Of a stretch of DNA of 16,568 nucleotides, positions 7,906-16,076 are shown piece after piece. The notes beneath the pieces are model-generated. The model was not told the origin of the DNA, searched no databases, and saw only the letters and a program-made list of their open reading frames with translations. Source of the stretch: Bacteroidota bacterium (lineage in GTDB: Bacteria > Bacteroidota > Bacteroidia > NS11-12g > UBA955). The DNA is taken from contig JAIYBO010000084.1 in assembly GCA_027488495.1 (NCBI GenBank), positions 1 to 16,568 of the forward strand. The letters are read 5' to 3'. The translations under genes were made by a program, and so were the position numbers. Positions within the stretch are counted from its first letter, which is position 1. Every line of letters begins with the position of its first letter.

Positions 7906-10900
7906 TTACCGCGAATAAATCTGAAGGTATTTCTGCACGCTTTGTTTGTAATAGGGTTTAAATGCCGGCTGAACCAAACGCAACGCCTCTCGCTCACTCG
8001 CCTTTTTCCGCGCCGCCGCCTCCAATTCTGGTGGCACTTGCGGTGTGTATCCGTTGGGATTGTTCGATTCACGTCGGTCTTCCTGCTCCTGCTTGCGATC
8101 CGCACGCTCGTGCTCCAACAAACGCGTCATAATCTGCTTCTGTCGCTCCAACGATTGCGGTGTAACCTTGCCGTTCACCAAATCCTTTTCCTGCTGCTCC
8201 ATCATTTTCTCCACCTCTTGCAGCGCATTCGACATCCCCTGTTTACCCTCTTGTCCCAATTCCTTGCGAAGCGCCTCCACTTGACGTCTCAACGCCTCCT
8301 GCATCAACGCCATTTTGGCCAAATCTTCATTCAATTCTCGCTGCGATGGCTCCCCACTCTCCCCTGGCTTCTGCGGACTTCCACCCTGCGGTTTTCCATT
8401 TTCGCCGGGTTTGCCCTGACGCTGTTGCTGCATTTTTTGCAACTGCTCACCCAACGCTTTTTGAGACTCACTCAACTTGCTTCCCGGCTTGGGTTTGCCC
8501 TGTTTGCCCTGCCCCGATTTATTGGGATTGTCGCAACTTTTATCCCCCTCTTTTTTCTGATCGCTCGACATTTGCTGTTGCATATTTTGCAAACTTTCCA
8601 TCAGCATTTCTGCCAAATTGTTCAACCCCGTCATCACAAACTGCTGGTGCTGCGCCGCGGATCGCGGATTGCGAACCTTCATCTTTTCCAATGAAAACGC
8701 CATTTGTACATTCACCCGACCCATTTCCTTGGTCACAAAATTGCTGATCATCGTTTGTCGTTTCGCCAAGGCCATCAAACTGTCTTCAATGAACAACAAC
8801 GACTCTTTCAATCGCATCTGCTCCCGATTCAACGCCACTTGCTTGGGATTGTCTGGACTCAACTTTTTCAACTCCGTAAAAATCGCTTCCTGTCGGGTAG
8901 ACGCATCAATCAAATTCTCCAACAAAGCCCTCAAGGCTTGATAATCTTCTGCCATTCGTTTTTTCTGCTCCTGCTCAAAGCCCTCCTGCAATTTCTGCAT
9001 GGCTTCTTTCATTTTCTGGGCAGATTTTTTCATTTTTTCCGTGGCTGCGGATTTCCTATTGTTTTGTAAATCTTGCGATGCTTTCTGTGATTCTTCACCC
9101 GCTTCTTTCCGCTCCTGCTCACCGGTTTTCAGGTCCATGGGCTTTTCCATGGATTGATTTTTCTCCTGAATTTCCTGTATGCCCTTCTCAATTTCTTGCA
9201 AGGCGCGATTTTGTTCGGCTTGTTTCTCTTTGATCTCCTGGGAAGCCTCTTTTCCTTTCTCCGACTCCGTTTCTTTGGCCAATGCCTCCTCGCGCTCTAT
9301 CCATTCTTGCATCTTTTCCAACTCTTGGTCCAGGGCTTCTTCCAGCTCCAACTGCTTCAATTGCTCCATCAGCTTTTCCAATTCCTTGGAGGTTTCTTGA
9401 CTCATCTCGTTCAATTTTTGCACTTTCTCCTGAATCGCCTCTTTATTGGCTTTTTGCTCCATCAAGCGATTGATTTCATCAATCAACTTCTGCATCTCGG
9501 GATTGGTCAACTGCTTCATCCGCTGATTCAAATCCTCTTTCTTCTTTTGCAATTCCTCCGATACCGGTTGAAGCGATTTTTTCTGCTGATTCACCTTCTC
9601 CTGCTTTTTCTCCAATTGCTTCAACGCCTCAACCATTTTCTGCTGCTGATTGAGCCAACTTTTTACTTTATTCTCTTGGTCCCAGCCACTCTGATTTTGT
9701 TGTAGCGATTCTTGCAACTTCTGAGATTCTTTTTGCAATTCCTTCAACGACTTGGCCGTTTTGTTCATCCCCTTACCGATGCTCGATTCCTGTTTCTCCA
9801 ATTGCTCAAATACCCGCTTCACGTCCATTCGCTCCAAAGTTTTGATGGGCGTGCGCAGTGTTTTACCACCCCGAATCCCGTCGTTGTCTTTGGCTGCAAA
9901 CTGATATTCCAACACCTCTCCCGCTTTCAATCCCATCATCGCCAAGTCCAAGGCATGGGTCACCGCAACCTGTTGTGCATCGCCCTGAAACAATGGCACT
10001 TTTTGCCAATTGCCATCCCTGCCCTGAATGCGATACAAAAATTGCACATCCAACACCGAATAATCATCGCTGGCAACACCTGAAAAATACCAAGTTTCCA
10101 ACTGCACTGTATCCTGTAAAACATCCATTTGGATGCTCGGAAATTCATCTTTCTGCACTTCGATTGCACTGGCGAAAGTATCCATCGACAGCCCCTCGGG
10201 CCCCTTCATGGCAAACAACAATCGCTGGTTAAACATGGCCACATGCTTATACACCGCAGCTCCGCCATCACCCTTCCCTTCAATCCATTGCCCCGCACCA
10301 CCGCGCAAAGCTTGTATACTCCGCCCCACATACCAGCCCTTCAATTGCTCACCCCGCAACCGATACTCCAAACGTGTTCCCTCTGGCACCGCTACCCCCT
10401 CAACCTGCAGGTACTCGCCATCTTGCACCCCGGTATAATCCGGATAATCTGCGTACAACCCCACACTCAACCAATGCGGCTGTTTCAGCACCTGCAAACC
10501 ATACTCCCCCAAACCATATTCCATCGCCCGAACGCCGAACACCTCATCCTTCACAACCCCCTCAAAAACATATTCAAACAATCCCTTGCCCAACTTCCGC
10601 ATTCGCAGCCATTGATCGCCGCGACGTAATTCCAATTGATCCGGCAAAAGCCCACCTTCCGCAACCACTTTAAATCTATACGATTCACCCTCTTCAACCA
10701 CCATCGCCCCGCTCAAAACCCGAATTGTAAATGGCGCTTTTCGCTCAAACTCTTTGTTGTATTGAAACACACGAGTGGCGCCCTGCAAAATTTCTGTTGA
10801 CTCGTATGACCCTATCCCCAACAACAACAGCAACAAAACACCAAAACGCAGCACCCATTTGCGATGCCTCCCCCAATCCAACGCCTGTAAAAATGGCACA

Positions 10901-11313
10901 TCCCGCAGTGCAATGGTCTTTTGCTCTATGCCCTCGATCAACCATTCGCTGCCACCTTGCACCCCCAGCATATCCTCCAATTGCAACAAATTCAATAACT
11001 TATCAGATACTTCAGGGAAATAATCACCAATCCATACCGCGGCCTCTGCATACCCCAACACCTTTCCCACACCGCGCAATTTCAACCAGGGACGAACCAC
11101 CCAAAAGCCCATCGCCACAATCCAAACAATCCACAAGCCCCAGAACATCATCGCCCTTGCACCAGCTCCTAACCAATAAAAATGTTCAATCAAAAAGACC
11201 CCGCCAAACATCCCCAAACCCAATGCAAACCATGCCATCACCCCCCGAACCAATTGCTGTCGGTAGTACATGAAAATGAATTCGTTGAGTTTTTTCCTTA
11301 TGCCACTGCTCAT
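7906..11313 (-). CDS. DUF4175 family membrane-anchored coiled-coil protein
   Basis: A 1135-residue protein of the DUF4175 type found widely in Bacteroidota; function unknown. Three hydrophobic helices lie at about 25-47, 52-74 and 153-169. A beta-rich region with immunoglobulin-like or sugar-binding-like strands follows (about 180-490), as in the segment ending LEYQFAAKDNDGIRGGKTLRTPIK. Residues about 500-820 form a very long Gln/Glu/Lys coiled coil. After another helical stretch comes a flexible Gly/Pro/Lys-rich region around 930-1000, and the chain ends with a basic stretch and LQPAFKPYYKQSVQKYL-like helix. The likely layout is an inner-membrane anchor with a large periplasmic rod. The frame opens at a TTG (11343), but the ATG at 11313 is chosen because the promoter box lies between them. 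Between the methyltransferase (84 bases) and metG (18 bases). Family call good; role unknown. Confidence 0.8.
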   Translation of the reverse strand: MSSGIRKKLNEFIFMYYRQQLVRGVMAWFALGLGMFGGVFLIEHFYWLGAGARAMMFWGLWIVWIVAMGFWVVRPWLKLRGVGKVLGYAEAAVWIGDYFPEVSDKLLNLLQLEDMLGVQGGSEWLIEGIEQKTIALRDVPFLQALDWGRHRKWVLRFGVLLLLLLGIGSYESTEILQGATRVFQYNKEFERKAPFTIRVLSGAMVVEEGESYRFKVVAEGGLLPDQLELRRGDQWLRMRKLGKGLFEYVFEGVVKDEVFGVRAMEYGLGEYGLQVLKQPHWLSVGLYADYPDYTGVQDGEYLQVEGVAVPEGTRLEYRLRGEQLKGWYVGRSIQALRGGAGQWIEGKGDGGAAVYKHVAMFNQRLLFAMKGPEGLSMDTFASAIEVQKDEFPSIQMDVLQDTVQLETWYFSGVASDDYSVLDVQFLYRIQGRDGNWQKVPLFQGDAQQVAVTHALDLAMMGLKAGEVLEYQFAAKDNDGIRGGKTLRTPIKTLERMDVKRVFEQLEKQESSIGKGMNKTAKSLKELQKESQKLQESLQQNQSGWDQENKVKSWLNQQQKMVEALKQLEKKQEKVNQQKKSLQPVSEELQKKKEDLNQRMKQLTNPEMQKLIDEINRLMEQKANKEAIQEKVQKLNEMSQETSKELEKLMEQLKQLELEEALDQELEKMQEWIEREEALAKETESEKGKEASQEIKEKQAEQNRALQEIEKGIQEIQEKNQSMEKPMDLKTGEQERKEAGEESQKASQDLQNNRKSAATEKMKKSAQKMKEAMQKLQEGFEQEQKKRMAEDYQALRALLENLIDASTRQEAIFTELKKLSPDNPKQVALNREQMRLKESLLFIEDSLMALAKRQTMISNFVTKEMGRVNVQMAFSLEKMKVRNPRSAAQHQQFVMTGLNNLAEMLMESLQNMQQQMSSDQKKEGDKSCDNPNKSGQGKQGKPKPGSKLSESQKALGEQLQKMQQQRQGKPGENGKPQGGSPQKPGESGEPSQRELNEDLAKMALMQEALRRQVEALRKELGQEGKQGMSNALQEVEKMMEQQEKDLVNGKVTPQSLERQKQIMTRLLEHERADRKQEQEDRRESNNPNGYTPQVPPELEAAARKKASEREALRLVQPAFKPYYKQSVQKYLQIYSR

Positions 11314-11340
11314 GCGAGGTTGACCATTTTGGCCTAAATA

Positions 11341-11348
11341 CAAATATA
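11341..11348 (-). promoter_or_regulatory. Promoter -7 box for the DUF4175 gene
   Basis: TATATTTG on the minus strand matches the Bacteroidota -7 box TAnnTTTG exactly. The predicted start of transcription, near 11334, leaves a leader of about 21 bases to the ATG at 11313. It excludes the upstream TTG at 11343 as a start. The -33 box is weak: only a TTTTCG stretch lies at about the right distance. Confidence 0.55.
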
Positions 11349-11397
11349 CGAAATTTCAACCAAATTTGGCCCCGAAAACCACCGCCCCAACGCCGCT

Positions 11398-12111
11398 TTA
11401 ACGCAGCATATTATCCAACAAAATCGCCGTGGCAATCCCCGCATTCAGCGACTCCGCGCCACCCTTACCGGGAATCGTCACCGGCTTCGTCACCAACGCA
11501 GCAGCTTCTGGCCGAATGCCATGCGACTCCGAACCGATCAACAGCATGTTTTTTCCTTCCAAGGCGATGCCATGCACACTTTCACCTTCCAAAAACGCAC
11601 CGTATACCACCCTATTCTCGGCCGCCAAGGCCAATTTAGTATACACCACCTCCACACGCAAAAAAGACCCCATGGTGGCAGCCAAACACTTGGGATTGAA
11701 AGCATCTACACAATCCTCTGATGCTACAATTTGCTTCAAACCAAACCAATCCGCCAATCGAATGATGGTACCCATATTGCCCGGATCGCTGATGCCATCC
11801 AAGGCCAACACAAAGGGAACATCCAAATTCAAACCCATAGACTTGGGCATATTCACCAAGGCCATCACCCCCGGCGGAGTATCAAAAGATGTACATTTCT
11901 TGTTCTCCTCCTCCGTCATCAAATCGCAGGGATACGGCGGCGCAAATCGTTCTAAAAAAGACTCCGTGGCCCAAATCCCCTCCAACAACCAACCGCTGTG
12001 GAATACTTCCTCCACCGCTTTTCGGCCCTCCACCACAAATTGGCCATATTTTTGCCTAAACTTTGGCATGCGCAGCGATGCGATGTGCTTGACTTGAGCA
12101 ATGGATGGCAT
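11398..12111 (-). CDS. TrmH/SpoU-family RNA 2'-O-methyltransferase
   Basis: Transfers methyl from S-adenosylmethionine to a ribose 2'-OH of rRNA or tRNA. The 237-residue protein has an N-terminal substrate-binding domain (KFRQKYGQFVVEGRKAVEE at 17-35) and the trefoil-knot SPOUT domain. Motif 1 is DGISDPGNMGTIIR (105-118, with the catalytic Arg118), motif 2 LLIGSESHGI (190-199), and motif 3 IPGKGGAESLNAGIATAIL (213-231). All key residues are present. The target nucleotide is not readable from sequence. The ATG at 12111 is supported because residues 1-16 (IAQVKHIASLRMPKFR) match the usual family N-terminus. This start overlaps the start of tamL on the other strand by 7 bases, so its promoter must lie inside tamL coding sequence. 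Confidence 0.93.
   Translation of the reverse strand: MPSIAQVKHIASLRMPKFRQKYGQFVVEGRKAVEEVFHSGWLLEGIWATESFLERFAPPYPCDLMTEEENKKCTSFDTPPGVMALVNMPKSMGLNLDVPFVLALDGISDPGNMGTIIRLADWFGLKQIVASEDCVDAFNPKCLAATMGSFLRVEVVYTKLALAAENRVVYGAFLEGESVHGIALEGKNMLLIGSESHGIRPEAAALVTKPVTIPGKGGAESLNAGIATAILLDNMLR
12047..12054 (+). promoter_or_regulatory. Candidate -7 box for tamL inside the methyltransferase gene
   Basis: TATTTTTG exactly matches TAnnTTTG and lies 50 bases before the tamL ATG, which would give a leader of roughly 40-45 bases. It falls inside the coding region of the divergent methyltransferase, as it must, because there is no intergenic space. No convincing TTG -33 box is visible. Confidence 0.4.
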
Positions 12112-14471
12112 ATAACAAGGGCAAATATCACAGTTTTCTGCGGAACTACCTACCCGCCCTTTTGCTCGTACTCACTTTCCATGGTTGCGGCGTGAAAAAA
12201 AGCATTCCGGATGGGAAATACCTCCTCAAAAAGAACGCCATTTCTCTGCCAAAAAAATCCGCCGTGGGCACCGACCTCAATGCCCAAATCTTGCATCGAC
12301 CAAATAAACGCGTGCTGTTCAACAGATTGCCCGTTTTCCTTTGGGCCTACACCCTTGGAACGAACGAAAATCACCCTGAACTCTCCGATTCCATTGCTTG
12401 GCGTCGCACCCTGAGAAAGAAATTTGGCGAACCACCAGTACTTTTAGACACCAACCTCATCCAACTCAGCGCGGAAAACATCTCCAATCACCTGTTTAAT
12501 CTGGGATACTTCGATGCCCATGTAAAGGCACAAATCACCCACACCAAACGAAAAGCCCACGTCAACTACTTCGTTGAACCTGGCACCCCCTACAGACTCA
12601 ATTCATTCTTCAGAGAGCCCGCAGACACCGCCCTCAAACCCCTTATCGACACATTGGTGGCACAAAATACCGCCTTCAGATTGTGGTGGCCTGTGAACCT
12701 CAACAACCTCAATCAAGCCAAAGAAGAACTCACACTAGAGTTGAGAGATCGAGGCTATTACGACGCCCAACCCGATCTATTTCGCTATGAAATCGACACC
12801 CTACAAAACAAAAAAGAAGGGGCCGTTTTTCTCAAACTCGACAATCCCAATGCCCAAAAGAAATTCCGCAGATACAAATTTGGCACCACAAACCTTACCA
12901 TCATTTGCGCTGACATATACCGCAGCAACCTCTACCCCCAAACCCATCGCAACAAAGGCAAATTCTTCACCCTCAACCATTACCCCCTCAAAGCCAATGT
13001 ACTCGAAAAAGTGGTTTTGATTGATTCCGGACGATGGTTCTCACAGTCTGTTACCAACCAAACCTATGTGGGACTGGTAGATATGGCACTGTTTTCTTAC
13101 GTGGATTTGCGCCAGGAAATTGATTCGGCAAGGGGGCTCATCAACACCTTCATCACCGCCAAAGCCGTTCCCCGAATCTATACCCAAATAGAACCCCAAG
13201 CACTCTATTCACCGCAAGGTAGCTCCGGAACCAACTTCCAAACGCAAAGCCAACGATCCTTCGGATTGGCAGGCATCATGTCGTTCAACAACCGCAACGC
13301 CCTGGGCAATGGCGAAAACCTCAAAATCAGTTCCATCACCTCATACGAAGCGATTTTCAAACGGGGCGAACTCGGAAACTTCCAATACGGATTGCAGCAA
13401 GGATTCAATATGACCCTCTCCTTGCCCAACTTCACGATGCTCGAGAAATTCAAAATCAAAGACGCCTACCAACGAAAAAATACCGTTTTCTCCCTCAGCT
13501 ATCAATCAGAAAACAACCCCAATTTTCAACGCAGCTCTTTACCAGCATCCGTTTCACTGCAATACATCCGTCCCAATTTTAGTTGGTATTACACCCCCAT
13601 CGAACTGAGCTTCAACCAAAACGAAATCAGCCCAGCCTTCTTGCCCAAATTGCCACAGCTCGATCAAGATTTTGTAAAACGCGTTTTCACCGACCAATTG
13701 ATCACCGCCGCCAAATTGGGATCCATTTACACCAACAACCGCAACAAGCCTGGTCAAACTTATTTCTTTGGCCGCGTGGGATTTGAAACCTCCGGCAACT
13801 GGCACCGCTTGGCGAGATTCCTTTTTCAAGACAATTACAACCCAGACAGCTCCTACCAATTCCTGGGCGTGAACTATTTCCAATACGCCAAAGTGGAAAC
13901 CGAAATTCGAATCCATCAACACATCGACGAGTTAAATACCATCGCTTTCCGCGCAAATTTCGGCATGGCGTTGCCCTATTGGAATTCAAATGTGATTCCT
14001 TACGATAAGCGATATTTCATTGGCGGTAGCAACAGCTTACGTGGCTGGAGACCCCGTGGCATCGGACCAGGCAATACACCGGCCGCTTCTGGATCCATCA
14101 TTGATCGATCGGGAGAATTTCTGCTCGAAGCCAACCTTGAATACCGCTTCACATTGATCAAAAACTTCATCGAAAGCGCACTTTTCCTTGATGCCGGAAA
14201 CATCTGGAACCTCAGCGCAGCCGGCTCCGCAAACGGCTATGGCGTAATCAATCGCAACACATTTTTGTCCGAAGTGGCCCTAAATACAGGAATCGGGTTT
14301 CGGTTCGATTTATCCGTATTCATGTTCCGCGTAGATTGGGGATTGCCCATCCGCGACCCAAGCAAACCCATCGACCAACGTTGGGTGATGACCAAAAACG
14401 TATCCGGCACCTTCGGGAAATACTTGATCGACGAAACAGCCATTGCCATCGGCATCGGCTACCCCTTCTAA
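12105..14471 (+). CDS. tamL: TamL: Omp85-family outer-membrane assembly lipoprotein
   Basis: A 788-residue BamA/TamA-superfamily protein of the Bacteroidota TamL type, which works with TamB in outer-membrane biogenesis. Residues 1-27 form a signal peptide with a basic start (K5, K7, R13) and a LPALLLVLTF core. The likely lipidated Cys is Cys28, in an unusual lipobox FHGC. It is followed by the IPDGKYLLKKN motif seen just after the Cys in these proteins. POTRA-like repeats cover about 85-365 (for example NISNHLFNLGYFDAHV and KEELTLELRDRGYYDAQP). A 16-stranded barrel covers roughly 375-788, with the Omp85 loop-6 motif GGSNSLRGW (Arg646) and a terminal Phe. The ATG at 12105 is the only start leaving a full signal peptide, and it overlaps the methyltransferase start. 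No TamB is in this window. A 65-base gap leads to the M48 protease gene. Confidence 0.9.
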   Translation: MAYNKGKYHSFLRNYLPALLLVLTFHGCGVKKSIPDGKYLLKKNAISLPKKSAVGTDLNAQILHRPNKRVLFNRLPVFLWAYTLGTNENHPELSDSIAWRRTLRKKFGEPPVLLDTNLIQLSAENISNHLFNLGYFDAHVKAQITHTKRKAHVNYFVEPGTPYRLNSFFREPADTALKPLIDTLVAQNTAFRLWWPVNLNNLNQAKEELTLELRDRGYYDAQPDLFRYEIDTLQNKKEGAVFLKLDNPNAQKKFRRYKFGTTNLTIICADIYRSNLYPQTHRNKGKFFTLNHYPLKANVLEKVVLIDSGRWFSQSVTNQTYVGLVDMALFSYVDLRQEIDSARGLINTFITAKAVPRIYTQIEPQALYSPQGSSGTNFQTQSQRSFGLAGIMSFNNRNALGNGENLKISSITSYEAIFKRGELGNFQYGLQQGFNMTLSLPNFTMLEKFKIKDAYQRKNTVFSLSYQSENNPNFQRSSLPASVSLQYIRPNFSWYYTPIELSFNQNEISPAFLPKLPQLDQDFVKRVFTDQLITAAKLGSIYTNNRNKPGQTYFFGRVGFETSGNWHRLARFLFQDNYNPDSSYQFLGVNYFQYAKVETEIRIHQHIDELNTIAFRANFGMALPYWNSNVIPYDKRYFIGGSNSLRGWRPRGIGPGNTPAASGSIIDRSGEFLLEANLEYRFTLIKNFIESALFLDAGNIWNLSAAGSANGYGVINRNTFLSEVALNTGIGFRFDLSVFMFRVDWGLPIRDPSKPIDQRWVMTKNVSGTFGKYLIDETAIAIGIGYPF

Positions 14472-14536
14472 ACAAAAAGTCAATACCACCCCATTTTGGC
14501 ATCATTTTTGGCTATTGGGGTTATCCATTCTTTTCG

Positions 14537-15340
14537 ATGAAAAAAAGCGTTTACCTCATTGCCTCATTGATTGTGAGCACATTCACAATTTCAAGTTGCT
14601 CCAGCTGGTTGGGCAAAGTCAACATTTTCCCGGTTGAACAAGATGTTGCCCTCGGCAAACAAGTGGCCCAAAGCTTTGAACAAGGCAGCGCCGCGGTGGT
14701 CCTCGATTCAACCCAAAACCCCACCCTTTACAAATACATTTACGGCGTGCGCGATAGCATATTGAACACCAATTTGTTGGTACACAAAAATGATTTCCCT
14801 TGGAGAATTCGCGTGATTCATAACGATACCATACAAAACGCCTTCTGTACCCCCGGTGGCTATATCTACGTGTACACAGGACTCATGAGATACCTCGAAA
14901 GCGAAGACCAACTCGCTGGGGTGATGGGACATGAAATGGCGCATGCCGAAAAACGACATTCCACCGATGCCATGACGCGAGAATTTGGCGCCAACTTACT
15001 ACTCGAACTCATTTTTGGTACCAACAAAGCACAATTGCTGCAAATCGCCACCGGTCTGGCACAGTTGAGCTTTGGAAGAGACGCCGAAACCGAGGCCGAC
15101 AATTGCTCGGTTGACTGGTTGTATCAAACTTCCTACAACGCCGCAGGTGCCGCAGGATTCTTTGAGAAAATGCAAAAAGAAAAAAACAAAGTCAACATCC
15201 CCGAATTCCTTAGCACCCACCCCGATCCAGGAAACCGCGTTGCCAACATGAAAAAACGCTGGAGCGAAAAAGGTGGCAAAATGGGCCAAACCTACACTGA
15301 TCGATACAAAAAAATGATGGCTTTTCTGCCCAAATCATAA
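14537..15340 (+). CDS. M48 family metalloprotease, probable lipoprotein
   Basis: A 267-residue zinc peptidase related to LoiP/BepA-type envelope quality-control proteases. The signal peptide MKKSVYLIASLIVSTFTISS ends in a good lipobox, ISSC, with Cys21 as the predicted lipid anchor. The active site HEMAH lies at 132-136, and the third zinc ligand is Glu186 in AETEAD. There are no multi-pass membrane helices and no TPR domain, unlike HtpX or BepA. It probably acts in the periplasm on misfolded or unassembled outer-membrane proteins, which fits its place just after tamL; that link is inference. The frame is open further upstream (from 14336), but there it overlaps tamL out of frame; the ATG at 14537 begins the signal peptide and is clearly the start. 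Confidence 0.93.
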   Translation: MKKSVYLIASLIVSTFTISSCSSWLGKVNIFPVEQDVALGKQVAQSFEQGSAAVVLDSTQNPTLYKYIYGVRDSILNTNLLVHKNDFPWRIRVIHNDTIQNAFCTPGGYIYVYTGLMRYLESEDQLAGVMGHEMAHAEKRHSTDAMTREFGANLLLELIFGTNKAQLLQIATGLAQLSFGRDAETEADNCSVDWLYQTSYNAAGAAGFFEKMQKEKNKVNIPEFLSTHPDPGNRVANMKKRWSEKGGKMGQTYTDRYKKMMAFLPKS

Positions 15341-15385
15341 CCCAAGTACATAAAACCACCAACCAACACACCCCATTCAACCGCT

Positions 15386-15871
15386 TTGTTCAAAAAAATC
15401 ACCATAGCCCTCATCTCATTATCATTCAATTTATTGAGTGCACAAACCGACTCGTTGGTAGGTGATGAATCCACCGATTTGGTGGCCATAAACACCCTTT
15501 TGCGCGAAGCCGGTTCACATTTGGGCACGCATTACCGCGGTGGCGGCAAAACACCCAGTGGTTTCGATTGCAGCGGCTTTGTGGGCTATTGCTACAACAC
15601 CACATTGGGCATCAGAACCCCAGCAAGCTCATCCCTCTTTCACAATGCCGGAGTGCATGTACCCATCGCCCACGCAAGACCTGGCGACGTCATCTGCTTC
15701 AAAGGACACAGCACCAGTCGGCGCATCATGGGACACGTAGGCATCATTACAGAAGTAACTCCCACCGAAATTTATTTCATACACTCCGCGTCTAGCGGCG
15801 GAATTCGTTACGATGTCCTTAGTGCACCCTACTACCGGGTGCGATTCATGGACATTCGAAGATTTTTTTAA
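15386..15871 (+). CDS. Small NlpC/P60 family peptidoglycan hydrolase, TTG start
   Basis: A 161-residue secreted cysteine peptidase, expected to cut peptide bonds in peptidoglycan stems. The signal peptide MFKKITIALISLSFNLLSAQ probably ends after LLSA. The papain-like triad is complete: Cys62 in FDCSGF, His117 in GHVGI, and His133 in FIHSAS. The protein is a bare catalytic domain with no SH3 or LysM binding module. No ATG lies in frame upstream within reach. The TTG at 15386 directly precedes the basic residues and hydrophobic core of the signal peptide, so a TTG start is well supported. It lies 45 bases after the M48 gene, and both are exported, so co-transcription is likely. Confidence 0.92.
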   Translation: MFKKITIALISLSFNLLSAQTDSLVGDESTDLVAINTLLREAGSHLGTHYRGGGKTPSGFDCSGFVGYCYNTTLGIRTPASSSLFHNAGVHVPIAHARPGDVICFKGHSTSRRIMGHVGIITEVTPTEIYFIHSASSGGIRYDVLSAPYYRVRFMDIRRFF

Positions 15872-15901
15872 TTCCCTTTGAGGCCGTCGGCTTTCCCGAT
15901 C

Positions 15902-16018
15902 GTCCAAAATACTCGGCCAAAACCTAGGCCAAAAATCTACCGAGAAACCGTGGTTAAAAAACCTAGACCAAAATCCTAGGCAAAAAACCCAGATTAATAT
16001 CCTAGGCAAAAAACCTAG
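15902..16018. repeat. 13-bp tandem repeat array, nine units, CTAG-rich
   Basis: Units of 13 bases with consensus GCCAAAAACCTAG start at 15902, 15915, 15928, 15941, 15954, 15967, 15980, 15993 and 16006. The last five share CCTAG or CCCAG endings in strict 13-base register (15962, 15975, 15988, 16001, 16014); the units at 15902, 15928 and 15941 are diverged. A tenth unit dissolves into the terminator. Because 13 is not a multiple of three and the frames are broken, it is not coding. It lies between the nlpC stop and the shared terminator. Several units form the palindrome CCTAGG at their junctions. Confidence 0.85.
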
Positions 16019-16020
16019 GC

Positions 16021-16059
16021 AAAAAAAATCACCCCGAAACCTCGAGGTGATTTTTTTTT
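16021..16059. terminator. Two-way rho-independent terminator
   Basis: A stem of ATCACC (16028-16033) with GGTGAT (16046-16051) is flanked by eight A before it and nine T from 16051 on, so it reads as hairpin plus T-run from both sides. The loop contains a perfect inner palindrome, ACCTCGAGGT (16039-16048), that could form an alternative fold. It serves the converging nlpC and clp genes. Confidence 0.85.
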
Positions 16060-16076
16060 ACTAAACGTAAATTCTA

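Noticed and set aside
9134..9153. Perfect 7-bp inverted repeat TCCATGG/CCATGGA with a 6-base loop inside DUF4175
   Set aside because: It is explained by codons for Ser-Met-Glu-Lys-Pro-Met-Asp, has no T-run, and lies in mid-gene.
9154..9705. A 183-codon plus-strand frame rich in Leu and Phe that looks like a membrane protein
   Set aside because: It is the antisense reading of the Gln/Glu/Lys coiled coil of DUF4175; reversed CAG/GAA/AAG codons become Leu/Phe codons. No start context or family motif.
14472..14536. Promoter for the M48 protease gene (CATTTTTG near 14510)
   Set aside because: One mismatch in the -7 box and no TTG at the right distance; too weak to list, and operon read-through from tamL is as likely.
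15629..16009. Minus-strand frame with repeated FW/GF residues over the 13-bp array
   Set aside because: The periodic look comes from the DNA repeat, the frame runs across nlpC antisense, and a 13-base unit does not keep a reading frame.
15902..16018. CRISPR array
   Set aside because: Units are only 13 bases, directly tandem with no unique spacers, and no cas gene is nearby.
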